Assembly (NCBI GenBank): GCA_025455765.1
Contig: JALOLX010000032.1
Location: 1 to 12,668 of the forward strand
Direction of reading: 5' to 3'
From: Flavobacteriales bacterium
GTDB taxonomy: Bacteria; Bacteroidota; Bacteroidia; Flavobacteriales_F; PHOS-HE28
DNA: 12,668 nt
Positions 7,121-12,668 of the stretch are shown here, one piece after another. A program made the translations under genes and the position numbers. Numbering within the stretch: the stretch's first letter is position 1; each line of letters opens with the position of its first letter. The notes beneath the pieces were generated by a model, which was not told the DNA's origin, made no database searches, and was given only the letters and a program-made list of their open reading frames with translations.

Positions 7121-7276
7121 GTGCAGCTTGGTTACGTAGCGCGTGGACGACACCGCAAGATCCTACCAGCTCGCACCCACTGCCAACTCCAGAACTGCCA
7201 ACTGCCTACTCCAGAACTGCCAACTGCCTACTCCAGAACTGCCAACTGCCTACTCCAGAACTGCCAACTGCCTACT
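7090..7276 (-). other. Long-range inverted repeat able to form a stem in the etfA-DUF151 transcript
   Basis: The 17 bases at 7090-7106 (agtaggcagttggcagt) are the exact reverse complement of the core in each of the first four 22-bp units (7194-7210, 7216-7232, 7238-7254, 7260-7276). The two repeat arrays are thus facing, and a transcript crossing this 337-bp gap (6967-7303) can form alternative 17-bp stems. This could block read-through, protect etfAB mRNA ends or set relative expression. The complementarity is seen directly; the role is inferred. No gene lies in the gap. Confidence 0.6.
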
Positions 7277-7298
7277 CCAGAACTGCCAACTGCCTCCT
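7189..7298. repeat. Five-copy 22-bp tandem repeat, inverse of the 7-bp array
   Basis: Units start at 7189, 7211, 7233, 7255 and 7277. The first four are identical; the fifth differs by one base (A to C at 7296). Each unit is three 7-base steps plus one base and contains the core actgccaactgcctact. A partial copy, actgccaact, precedes at 7179-7188. The array ends 5 bp from the etfA stop codon. The 22-bp length is not a multiple of three, so it is not coding. The near-perfect identity of copies suggests recent expansion, unlike the diverged 7-bp array. Confidence 0.95.
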
Positions 7299-7303
7299 CA
7301 AGC

Positions 7304-8242
7304 CTACCGCTCCGCGTTCAACTTCTTCGCGGCATCGATGAGCTTGGGAAGCACTTCGAAGGCGTCGCCTACGATCCCATAGTCCGCCGCCTTGAAGAAC
7401 GGTGCCTCGGGGTCCTTGTTGATCACACAGATCACCTTGCTCTGGTTGACACCGGCCAGATGCTGGATGGCGCCACTGATGCCGATGGCGATGTACAGGT
7501 TGGGGCGGATGGCCACACCGGTCTGTCCCACGTGCTCGTGGTGCGGACGCCAGTGCATGTCGGCCACGGGGCGGCTGCAGGCGGTGGCGGCACCCAACAG
7601 GTTCGCCAGCTCTTCCACCGGTGCCCAGTGTTCGGGACCCTTCATACCGCGGCCTGCGCTCACCACCAGTTCGGCCTCGGGCAGAGGGATGCCGCTGCCG
7701 GCCTTGCGCACCTCCTTCACGGTGATGCGCGCTGCTCCGAGATCTCCGTTATATTCTTCCACCGCTGCGGTGCCGCCGTTGTGGGCAATGGCCACACTGT
7801 TCGGCATCAAGCTCAGCACCTTCACGGCGCTGGTCACCTGCACATGGGCGCGGGCCTTGCCGCTGAACACATTGCGCCTGAACAGGCCCCCTTCCGGCAA
7901 CCCGGTGACACCGGCCACATGACCGGCCTTCAGACGGGCGGCTACACGGGGCGCCAAGGCCTTGCCGGTGGCATCGCTCACGCACACGATGGTGGTGGCG
8001 TTCTCTTTCGAAGCCACATCGGCCACCAAGCGTGTCAACTGCTGGCTGTCCAGCGTGGTGACGTTCCGGGCAACGATCACTTTACCAGCACCTTGAGCCC
8101 CCAGGCTTTCGAGGCCCTGTGCTCCGCCGAAAGTGACCGCCGTTACAGGTCCACCAGCGAGTTGGCTGGCATAGGTCACGGCTTCTTGGGCGGCCTTGGA
8201 AAGCTTTTCGCCGCGGGTGTCGATGAATACGATGGTGCTCAT
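7304..8242 (-). CDS. etfA: Electron transfer flavoprotein, alpha subunit
   Basis: FAD-carrying subunit of the cytoplasmic ETF heterodimer, which accepts electrons from acyl-CoA and other flavin dehydrogenases and passes them to ETF-quinone oxidoreductase. The chosen ATG at 8242 gives 312 residues beginning MSTIVFIDTRGEKLSKAA, matching the family start. An in-frame ATG 24 bases upstream is less likely. The FAD domain signatures are present: SAGRGMKGPEHW near 195-206, ADMHWRPHHEHVGQTG near 227-242, IGISGAIQHLAG near 253-264 and INKDPEAPFFKAADYGIVGD near 274-293. It lies 51 bp downstream of etfB and is surely co-transcribed with it. The 22-bp repeat array begins immediately after its stop. Confidence 0.96.
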   Translation of the reverse strand: MSTIVFIDTRGEKLSKAAQEAVTYASQLAGGPVTAVTFGGAQGLESLGAQGAGKVIVARNVTTLDSQQLTRLVADVASKENATTIVCVSDATGKALAPRVAARLKAGHVAGVTGLPEGGLFRRNVFSGKARAHVQVTSAVKVLSLMPNSVAIAHNGGTAAVEEYNGDLGAARITVKEVRKAGSGIPLPEAELVVSAGRGMKGPEHWAPVEELANLLGAATACSRPVADMHWRPHHEHVGQTGVAIRPNLYIAIGISGAIQHLAGVNQSKVICVINKDPEAPFFKAADYGIVGDAFEVLPKLIDAAKKLNAER

Positions 8243-8293
8243 GGTGTCTATGCTGTGTGGACGCATCCGGTGCGCCCTTTCGGTTCAAGGGGT

Positions 8294-9037
8294 TCAGATC
8301 ACTTTGGCCTCGGTGTGCAAGAGCTCGATCAGCGTACCGGCCTCTTCGGCAGGGATCATGCGCACACCGCTCTTGGCGGGCGGCAGCTCGAACTTCACGG
8401 TGCGTGCCACTTCGCTCACCGGTGTGGCGGGTACAACGGCCAAGGGCTTGGTGCGGGCCGCCATGATGCCGCGCATGTTGGGGATGCGTTGCTCGGCCAT
8501 GCCTTTCGCGGCACCGAGCACCACGGGCAAGCCTACCTCCAGCACCTCCACGCCGCCGGGTACATCACGTTCCACAGTGGCGGTGGTGCCGCTCACCTCC
8601 AACTTGCTGGCCAACGGCACGTAGGGCATATCCAGCAGTTCGGCCACCATGGCACCCACTTGGCCACCGTTGTGATCGATGGTCTCCTTGCCGGCCAGCA
8701 CCAGATCGTATCCCTTGTCCTTCGCATAGGCGGCCACCAGTTCAGCCACCTGCAGGGCGTCGGTGGGCTGGGCGTCGATGCGCACGGCATCATCTGCACC
8801 GATGGCGAGCCCCTTGCGGATGGTGGCCTCGGTGTCAGCGCCGCCCACGGTGATCGTGGTGACACTGCCTGCACCGGCCGCCTCCTTCAGTTCGAGGGCG
8901 CGCACCAGGGCGTACCACTCGTCGTAAGGGTTCACGATGAAGGTCACCCCATTGCCGTCGTACTGCGTGTTGTCGTTGGTGAAGGCAATGCGGGCCGTGG
9001 TGTCGGGCACCTGGCTGAGGAGGACAAGGATCTTCAT
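8294..9037 (-). CDS. etfB: Electron transfer flavoprotein, beta subunit
   Basis: Beta subunit of ETF, which binds AMP structurally and docks with EtfA. The true start is the ATG at 9037 (MKILVLLSQVPDTTARIAF), giving 247 residues, the normal size. The frame stays open upstream through the divergent promoter and into the antisense of pdhB, but that extension is not coding. The AMP-loop and family signature GKETIDHNGGQVGAMVAELL at 116-135 is intact, as are NPYDEWYALVRALELKE near 36-52 and RIPNMRGIMAARTKPL near 184-199. It is the first gene of the minus-strand block, with an exact Bacteroidota -7 box 61 bp upstream of the start. Confidence 0.96.
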   Translation of the reverse strand: MKILVLLSQVPDTTARIAFTNDNTQYDGNGVTFIVNPYDEWYALVRALELKEAAGAGSVTTITVGGADTEATIRKGLAIGADDAVRIDAQPTDALQVAELVAAYAKDKGYDLVLAGKETIDHNGGQVGAMVAELLDMPYVPLASKLEVSGTTATVERDVPGGVEVLEVGLPVVLGAAKGMAEQRIPNMRGIMAARTKPLAVVPATPVSEVARTVKFELPPAKSGVRMIPAEEAGTLIELLHTEAKVI

Positions 9038-9097
9038 GGTCTCGGATGAACGGGGAACGGGGCCACTTGTTCGCGGGGGCACCGGTATTCCGGGCCG

Positions 9098-9105
9098 CAA
9101 AATTA
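9098..9105 (-). promoter_or_regulatory. Bacteroidota -7 box TAATTTTG for etfB-etfA
   Basis: On the minus strand, TAATTTTG matches TAnnTTTG exactly and is followed by CGGCCC, a common context in this phylum. It lies 61 bp upstream of the etfB ATG. A TTG at 9129-9131 is 23 bp further upstream, slightly too far for an ideal -33 element. It is the best candidate promoter for the etf operon and perhaps for the genes downstream of it. Confidence 0.6.
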
Positions 9106-9168
9106 GGGTCTTAAGCCCTTGTTCGCACCAACGCTGTGGAAGCCCGTGCAGGACACCCGTTGTGCCGC

Positions 9169-9176
9169 TAACTTCG
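9169..9176 (+). promoter_or_regulatory. Variant -7 box TAACTTCG before pdhB
   Basis: TAACTTCG matches TAnnTTTG at five of six fixed positions and is followed by CGCCC, as at the other promoters in the window. It ends 21 bp before the pdhB ATG, giving a very short leader. The divergent etfB promoter lies 64 bp to its left. No clear -33 element is visible. Confidence 0.4.
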
Positions 9177-9196
9177 CGCCCTCCAAACAGCACCCC

Positions 9197-10180
9197 ATGC
9201 GTACGGTCCAGATGCGAGAGGCCCTTTGTGAGGCGATGAGCGAAGAAATGCGCCGCGACCCCAGTGTGTTCCTGATGGGCGAGGAAGTGGCTGAGTACGA
9301 TGGCGCCTACAAGGTGAGCAAGGGCATGCTGGCGGAGTTCGGTGAGAAGCGGGTCATTGATACCCCCATCGCCGAACTGGGCTTCAGCGCCATCGGTGTG
9401 GGTGCGGCCATGAACGGCCTTCGCCCCATCGTGGAATTCATGACCTGGAACTTCGCCATCCTCGCGGCTGACCAGATCATCAACCACGCGGCCAAGATGC
9501 TGCAGATGAGCGGCGGCCAGTTCCACGTGCCCATTGTGTTCCGTGGCGGCAACGGCAGCGCAGGACAGCTCGCGGCCACCCACAGTCAGAGCTTCGAGGC
9601 GATGTACGCCAACATCCCCGGCCTCAAGGTCATCAGCCCCAGCAATCCATACGATGCCAAGGGCCTGCTGAAGGCCGCCATCCGCGACAACGATCCGGTG
9701 CTGTTCATGGAGAGCGAACGCATGTACGGCGACAAGGGCGAGATCCCGGACGGTGAATACCTGCTGCCCATCGGTGTGGCGGATGTGAAACGCCAAGGCA
9801 CCGACATCACGCTGGTCTCGTTCAACAAGATGATGAAGGTGGTGCTGGCAGCCGCAGAAGAGCTTGCCAAAGAAGGCATCAGCGCTGAGGTGATCGACCT
9901 GCGCACCATCCGTCCGCTGGACAACGCGACCATCATCCGCAGCGTGATGAAGACCAACCGCCTGGTGGTGGTGGATGAGAACTGGCCCTTCGGCAGTGTG
10001 GCCAGCGAAGTGGCGTTCCGCGTGCAGAAGGATGCCTTCAGCTACCTGGATGCGCCGGTGCTGCGCGTGTGCCAGGCCGATACGCCACTGCCCTTCACGC
10101 CAACGCTGATCGACGCCAGCCTGCCCAGTGTGGAAGGTGTGGTGCGGGCGGCGAAGGAGGCGATGTACCTGGTAAAGTAA
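9197..10180 (+). CDS. pdhB: Pyruvate dehydrogenase E1 component, beta subunit
   Basis: Beta subunit of the thiamine-diphosphate E1 enzyme, which decarboxylates pyruvate and acetylates the lipoyl group of E2. The E1 alpha and E2 genes are not in the window. The ATG at 9197 gives 327 residues (MRTVQMREALCEAMSEEMRR), the usual length. The frame also opens from a TTG at 9119, but that upstream part is promoter DNA. Key features are MGEEVAEYDGAYKVSKGM at 27-44, DTPIAELGF at 55-63 with Glu60 as the cofactor-activating glutamate, QMSGGQF at 103-109, and THSQ at 128-131 with the active-site His129. The C-terminal transketolase domain includes VVVDENWPFGSVASEVAF at 257-274. The closely related 2-oxoacid (branched-chain) E1 beta is the main alternative; the Bacteroidota-like sequence favours PDH. 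Confidence 0.94.
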   Translation: MRTVQMREALCEAMSEEMRRDPSVFLMGEEVAEYDGAYKVSKGMLAEFGEKRVIDTPIAELGFSAIGVGAAMNGLRPIVEFMTWNFAILAADQIINHAAKMLQMSGGQFHVPIVFRGGNGSAGQLAATHSQSFEAMYANIPGLKVISPSNPYDAKGLLKAAIRDNDPVLFMESERMYGDKGEIPDGEYLLPIGVADVKRQGTDITLVSFNKMMKVVLAAAEELAKEGISAEVIDLRTIRPLDNATIIRSVMKTNRLVVVDENWPFGSVASEVAFRVQKDAFSYLDAPVLRVCQADTPLPFTPTLIDASLPSVEGVVRAAKEAMYLVK

Positions 10181-10234
10181 GGCTGAAGCAACGGTGAACT
10201 GTAGGCGGAACCATCGCCGTTCCGGTCATTCCCC

Positions 10235-10242
10235 TATTTTTG
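10235..10242 (+). promoter_or_regulatory. Bacteroidota -7 box TATTTTTG before hppA
   Basis: TATTTTTG is an exact TAnnTTTG match followed by CGCCCC. It lies 70 bp upstream of the hppA ATG, predicting a leader of about 60 bases that I cannot match to any known riboswitch. It indicates that hppA is transcribed separately from pdhB, which ends 54 bp before the box. Confidence 0.6.
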
Positions 10243-10312
10243 CGCCCCTGCAACGCAATGGGTGTTGCTTAGGTACTGAAGAACAGCACGTTAACGAACG
10301 AAACGATCGAAC

Positions 10313-11527
10313 ATGGGAAGTGAACTGATGTACTACATCCCCGCGCTGGGCCTGTTGGGCCTCGTGGTGATGATCGCAAAGGCCGCCTGGGTGAACAAGC
10401 AGGACGCCGGTGATGCCAACATGCAAGAGCTTGCCGGCTACATCGCCAAAGGGGCCAGCGCCTTCCTGAAGGCCGAGTGGAAAGTGCTCGGCGTGTTCGC
10501 CGTCATCGCTGCGGTGCTGCTCGCTTGGAGCGGAACGCTGGTGGAGCACAGCGATTGGTTCATCGCGGTGGCCTTCCTCATCGGTGCCTTCTTCAGCGCA
10601 CTGGCCGGCTGGATCGGCATGAACATCGCCACCAAGGCCAACGTGCGCACCACACAGGCCGCCCGCACCAGCCTTGCGCAGGGCCTCAAGGTGAGCTTCA
10701 ACGGCGGCACCGTGATGGGCCTCGGCGTGAGCGGTCTCGCCGTGCTGGGCCTGAGCGTGCTGTTCATCTGGTTCTACCACATGTACGTGAACGGTGCCTC
10801 CGCCAATGGTGAAGAGATGATGAAGGCCCTTGAGGTGCTCGCAGGCTTCAGCCTCGGCGCCGAGTCGATCGCCCTCTTCGCCCGTGTGGGCGGTGGCATC
10901 TACACCAAGGCCGCCGATGTGGGCGCCGACCTGGTGGGCAAGGTGGAGGCCGGCATCCCCGAGGACGACGTGCGCAACCCCGCCACCATCGCCGACAACG
11001 TGGGCGACAACGTGGGCGACGTGGCCGGCATGGGTGCCGATCTCTTTGGTAGCTACGTGGCCACCATCCTCAGCACCATGGTGCTCGGTCGCGAAGTGGT
11101 GAGCGCCGACAACTTCGGCGGCATGGCCCCGATCCTGTTGCCCATGCTCATCGCCGGTCTGGGCATCGTGTTCAGCATCATCGGCACCTTCTTCGTGCGC
11201 ATCAACAAGGACACCGACAGCGTGATGGCCGCCTTGAACAAGGGCAACATCGGTAGCATCGTCCTCACAGCCATCGCCAGCTACTTCATCATCGGCTGGA
11301 TGTTCCCCAGCAGTGTGGAGTTCATCCGTGGCGATGTGCGCCTGGTGGTGGAGAGCATCAACATCTTCTACGCCATCGTGCTCGGTCTGGTGGTGGGCTT
11401 CCTCATGAGCTACATCACTGAGTACTACACCGCCATGGGCCGCAAGCCGGTGGACAGCATCGTGCAGAAGAGCGGCACGGGCCACTGGCCGGTCTCTACG
11501 GCGTGGCCATCGCGGCCGCCGGTATGA
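10313..11527 (+). CDS. hppA: HppA N-terminal part (frame 1)
   Basis: Begins MGSELMYYIPALGLLGLVVM, the first membrane helix; an internal ATG at codon 6 is a possible alternative start. It contains the pyrophosphate- and magnesium-binding motifs DVGADLVGKVE at 202-212 and DNVGDNVGDVAGMGAD at 228-243. At 246 there is Gly (DLFGSY), where Na+-pumping enzymes of the Thermotoga type carry Glu. A glutamate instead sits in the preceding helix at 184 (LGAESIALF). From memory, this arrangement marks the Flavobacterium-type K+-dependent H+ pumps. Family similarity ends at about residue 391; the last residues, WPVSTAWPSRPPV, are out-of-frame translation to the TGA at 11525-11527. Confidence 0.85.
   Translation: MGSELMYYIPALGLLGLVVMIAKAAWVNKQDAGDANMQELAGYIAKGASAFLKAEWKVLGVFAVIAAVLLAWSGTLVEHSDWFIAVAFLIGAFFSALAGWIGMNIATKANVRTTQAARTSLAQGLKVSFNGGTVMGLGVSGLAVLGLSVLFIWFYHMYVNGASANGEEMMKALEVLAGFSLGAESIALFARVGGGIYTKAADVGADLVGKVEAGIPEDDVRNPATIADNVGDNVGDVAGMGADLFGSYVATILSTMVLGREVVSADNFGGMAPILLPMLIAGLGIVFSIIGTFFVRINKDTDSVMAALNKGNIGSIVLTAIASYFIIGWMFPSSVEFIRGDVRLVVESINIFYAIVLGLVVGFLMSYITEYYTAMGRKPVDSIVQKSGTGHWPVSTAWPSRPPV
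11478..11492 (+). other. Deletion junction inside hppA
   Basis: The last family-like codon of the upstream frame (His, 11483-11485) shares a base with the first codon of the downstream frame (Leu, 11485-11487). The junction sits at the centre of a short inverted repeat, GGCCA-C-TGGCC (11480-11490). Such palindromes can favour slipped-strand deletion or confuse assembly. The missing bases cannot be read here. Confidence 0.6.
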
Positions 11528-12450
11528 TGGCCACTACCGCCATGCAGCTCGCCATCGACGCGTTCGGTCCCATCGCCGACAACGCGGGCGGTATCGCCGA
11601 GATGAGCGGTCTGCCCAAGGAGGTGCGTGAGCGCACCGACATCCTCGATGCCACCGGTAACACTACGGCTGCCACGGGCAAGGGCTTCGCGATCGCTTCT
11701 GCGGCCCTCACGGCGCTGGCGCTCTTCGCTGCCTATGTGGGCCTCGCGGGCATCACTGCCATCGACATCTACAAGGCCAACGTGCTTGCCATGTTGTTCG
11801 TGGGTGCCATGATCCCCTTCCTCTTCAGCAGCATGGCCATCAGCGCCGTGGGCAAGGCCGCCATGGACATGGTGAAGGAGGTGCGCCGCCAGTTCAAGGA
11901 GATCCCCGGCATCATGGAATACAAGGCCAAGCCGGAGTATGAGAAGTGCGTAGCCATCAGCACGCAGGCCTCCATCCGCGAGATGATCCTGCCCGGTGCC
12001 CTGGCGCTGCTCAGCCCCATCATCGTAGGCTTCGCCTTCGGTCCCGAGGCCCTTGGCGGCCTGCTTGCCGGCATCACCGTGAGCGGCGTGCTCATGGGCA
12101 TCTTCCAGAACAACGCCGGTGGCGCCTGGGACAATGCCAAGAAGAGCTTCGAGAAGGGTGTGCTGATCGATGGCCAGATCTACAAGAAGGGCAGCGATCC
12201 CCACAAGGCCGCTGTGACCGGTGACACCGTGGGCGACCCCTTCAAGGACACCTCGGGCCCCTCGATGAACATCCTCATCAAGTTGACGTCCATCGTGGCA
12301 CTGATCATTGCGCCGCACATCAACGAGGGTGGCGCCCATCCCACCATGCCTGGCCATGAGCACCATGATCACAGCCACGGCGCGGTGGTCACACCGACCG
12401 TGGAGCCTGTGGCGGCTGCCAGTACGGTCGATGTGAGCGACCGTTTCTAA
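11485..12450 (+). CDS. hppA: HppA C-terminal part (frame 2) with histidine-rich tail
   Basis: Resumes with LAGLYGVAIAAAGMMATTAM; the first usable start in this frame would be the GTG at 11503. DAFGPIADNAGGIAEM and GNTTAATGKG (nucleotides 11656-11685) follow. The Ala and Gly at the positions equivalent to A460 and G463 of the Carboxydothermus enzyme are typical of K+-dependent pyrophosphatases; K+-independent ones have Lys and Thr. The last catalytic motif, GDTVGDPFKDTSGPSMN, is at 12220-12270. After the final helix (SIVALIIAP) comes a hydrophilic tail of about 40 residues with six histidines in a short span (12337-12378, including GHEHHDHSHG). The stop TAA is at 12448-12450. Confidence 0.85.
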   Translation: MAGLYGVAIAAAGMMATTAMQLAIDAFGPIADNAGGIAEMSGLPKEVRERTDILDATGNTTAATGKGFAIASAALTALALFAAYVGLAGITAIDIYKANVLAMLFVGAMIPFLFSSMAISAVGKAAMDMVKEVRRQFKEIPGIMEYKAKPEYEKCVAISTQASIREMILPGALALLSPIIVGFAFGPEALGGLLAGITVSGVLMGIFQNNAGGAWDNAKKSFEKGVLIDGQIYKKGSDPHKAAVTGDTVGDPFKDTSGPSMNILIKLTSIVALIIAPHINEGGAHPTMPGHEHHDHSHGAVVTPTVEPVAAASTVDVSDRF

Positions 12451-12467
12451 GGGGAACAGCATCGGAC

Positions 12468-12514
12468 CCCGAACGAGCAAGGCCCGCGATGATCGCGGGC
12501 CTTGCTCGTTCGGG
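12468..12514. terminator. 23-bp perfect inverted repeat, probable hppA terminator
   Basis: Bases 12468-12490 are an exact reverse complement of 12492-12514, with a single central G; in RNA the loop would open by a pair or two. The stem includes the GC-rich core AAGGCCCGCG. It begins 17 bases after the hppA stop. The downstream side has only scattered Ts (TAGGTCCTTTCT), so stem strength must dominate. The symmetry would let it work in both directions. The remaining bases to 12668 show no supported gene. Confidence 0.85.
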
Positions 12515-12668
12515 TAGGTCCTTTCTGGCCTTCATCGCTGCCCGTTTTCGCCAAGGTCTTTCCAGCTGGTCAGCTGAGCGCTCCCAGTAAAGGCTAACAA
12601 GGAGCAGGGTCAAGGTTTCCATCCGCTGGTTCCAACTTCCACACACTGCTGTTCAGTAAGCCTTGGGA

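Larger units (their letters stand above)
10313..12450 (+). pseudogene. hppA: Membrane-bound proton-pumping pyrophosphatase, disrupted by an internal deletion and frameshift
   Basis: An intact HppA is a dimeric inner-membrane pump of about 16 helices that couples pyrophosphate hydrolysis to cation export. Here the family sequence runs in one frame from 10313 to about 11485 (roughly 391 residues). It then resumes in a different frame from about 11485 to 12450 (321 residues). The two parts do not abut in family coordinates. After KSGTGH the family continues with a TN-containing loop and a full helix before reaching AGLYGVAIAAAG. About 33 residues are missing. Restoring the frame requires an insertion of 3n+1 bases, so about 100 bp fits both observations. 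All catalytic motifs are otherwise present and neither half shows further decay. This points to a very recent lesion or an assembly error. As written the gene cannot make a functional pump. Confidence 0.85.

Noticed and set aside
7189..7298. The 22-bp repeats as a CRISPR array
   Set aside because: Units are directly contiguous with no unique spacers, and no cas gene is nearby.
7118..9049. A 643-codon plus-strand open frame across the repeats and opposite etfA and etfB
   Set aside because: It starts in the repeat array and then reads the antisense of two clear ETF genes. Its His/Gly-rich composition is typical of GC-rich antisense frames.
9038..9796. A 253-codon upstream extension of etfB
   Set aside because: It runs through the divergent promoter and the antisense of pdhB. 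EtfB homology begins exactly at the ATG at 9037.
10226..11485. A 419-codon minus-strand frame opposite hppA
   Set aside because: His/Ala/Gly-rich antisense of conserved pyrophosphatase codons; no start signal or domain.
11450..11530. Programmed ribosomal frameshifting in hppA
   Set aside because: A frameshift alone would not restore the missing helix of about 33 residues, and no slippery heptamer is seen at the junction.
11425..12480. A 351-codon minus-strand frame opposite the second half of hppA
   Set aside because: Antisense shadow; it also begins inside the terminator stem.
12389..12646. An 85-codon minus-strand frame at the right edge
   Set aside because: It crosses the terminator and the end of hppA, has low-complexity Arg/Pro content and matches no family I know.

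Overview
The window looks like a core-genome segment of a fairly GC-rich member of the Bacteroidota, most likely an uncultured Flavobacteriales-type lineage. Three things suggest this. The proteins (PdhB, EtfA/EtfB, a DUF151 nuclease with a UVR motif, NupC, ThyA, FolA, HppA) have Bacteroidota-style sequences and neighbours. Several starts are preceded by the Bacteroidota -7 promoter motif TAnnTTTG. The start codons lack clear Shine-Dalgarno sequences. The taxonomic placement rests on recalled family features, not on a search.

Layout: positions 1-9037 are all on the minus strand. Read in the direction of transcription, from high to low coordinates, they are etfB, etfA, a 337-bp repeat-filled gap, a DUF151/UVR nuclease, nupC, a secreted protein of unknown function, a ClC chloride transporter, thyA, folA and a partial lipoprotein. 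At 9038-9196 a short divergent promoter region separates this block from plus-strand pdhB. A plus-strand membrane pyrophosphatase (hppA) follows with its own promoter. It ends in a 23-bp perfect inverted repeat that should act as a terminator. The last 154 bases (12515-12668) hold no gene I can support.

Together the genes cover central metabolism (PDH E1 beta, electron-transfer flavoprotein), ion and energy coupling (pyrophosphatase, ClC) and the thymidylate/folate cycle with nucleoside uptake (NupC, ThyA, FolA). From memory, etfB-etfA-DUF151-nupC-thyA-folA beside pdhB is a recurring order in Flavobacteria. Here a secreted unknown protein and a ClC gene sit between nupC and thyA.

The unusual points are these. 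(1) hppA lacks about 100 bp internally, losing roughly one membrane helix and the reading frame. (2) An array of diverged 7-bp repeats (7005-7120) and an inversely oriented 22-bp tandem array (7189-7298) lie between etfA and the DUF151 gene and could pair as a long RNA hairpin. (3) The ClC frame runs 136 bp into thyA, through a perfect hairpin and a tract able to form a G-quadruplex. (4) The pyrophosphatase has a histidine-rich C-terminal tail. I found no CRISPR array, transposase, phage gene, tRNA or rRNA, and nothing that clearly forms a new multi-gene system.
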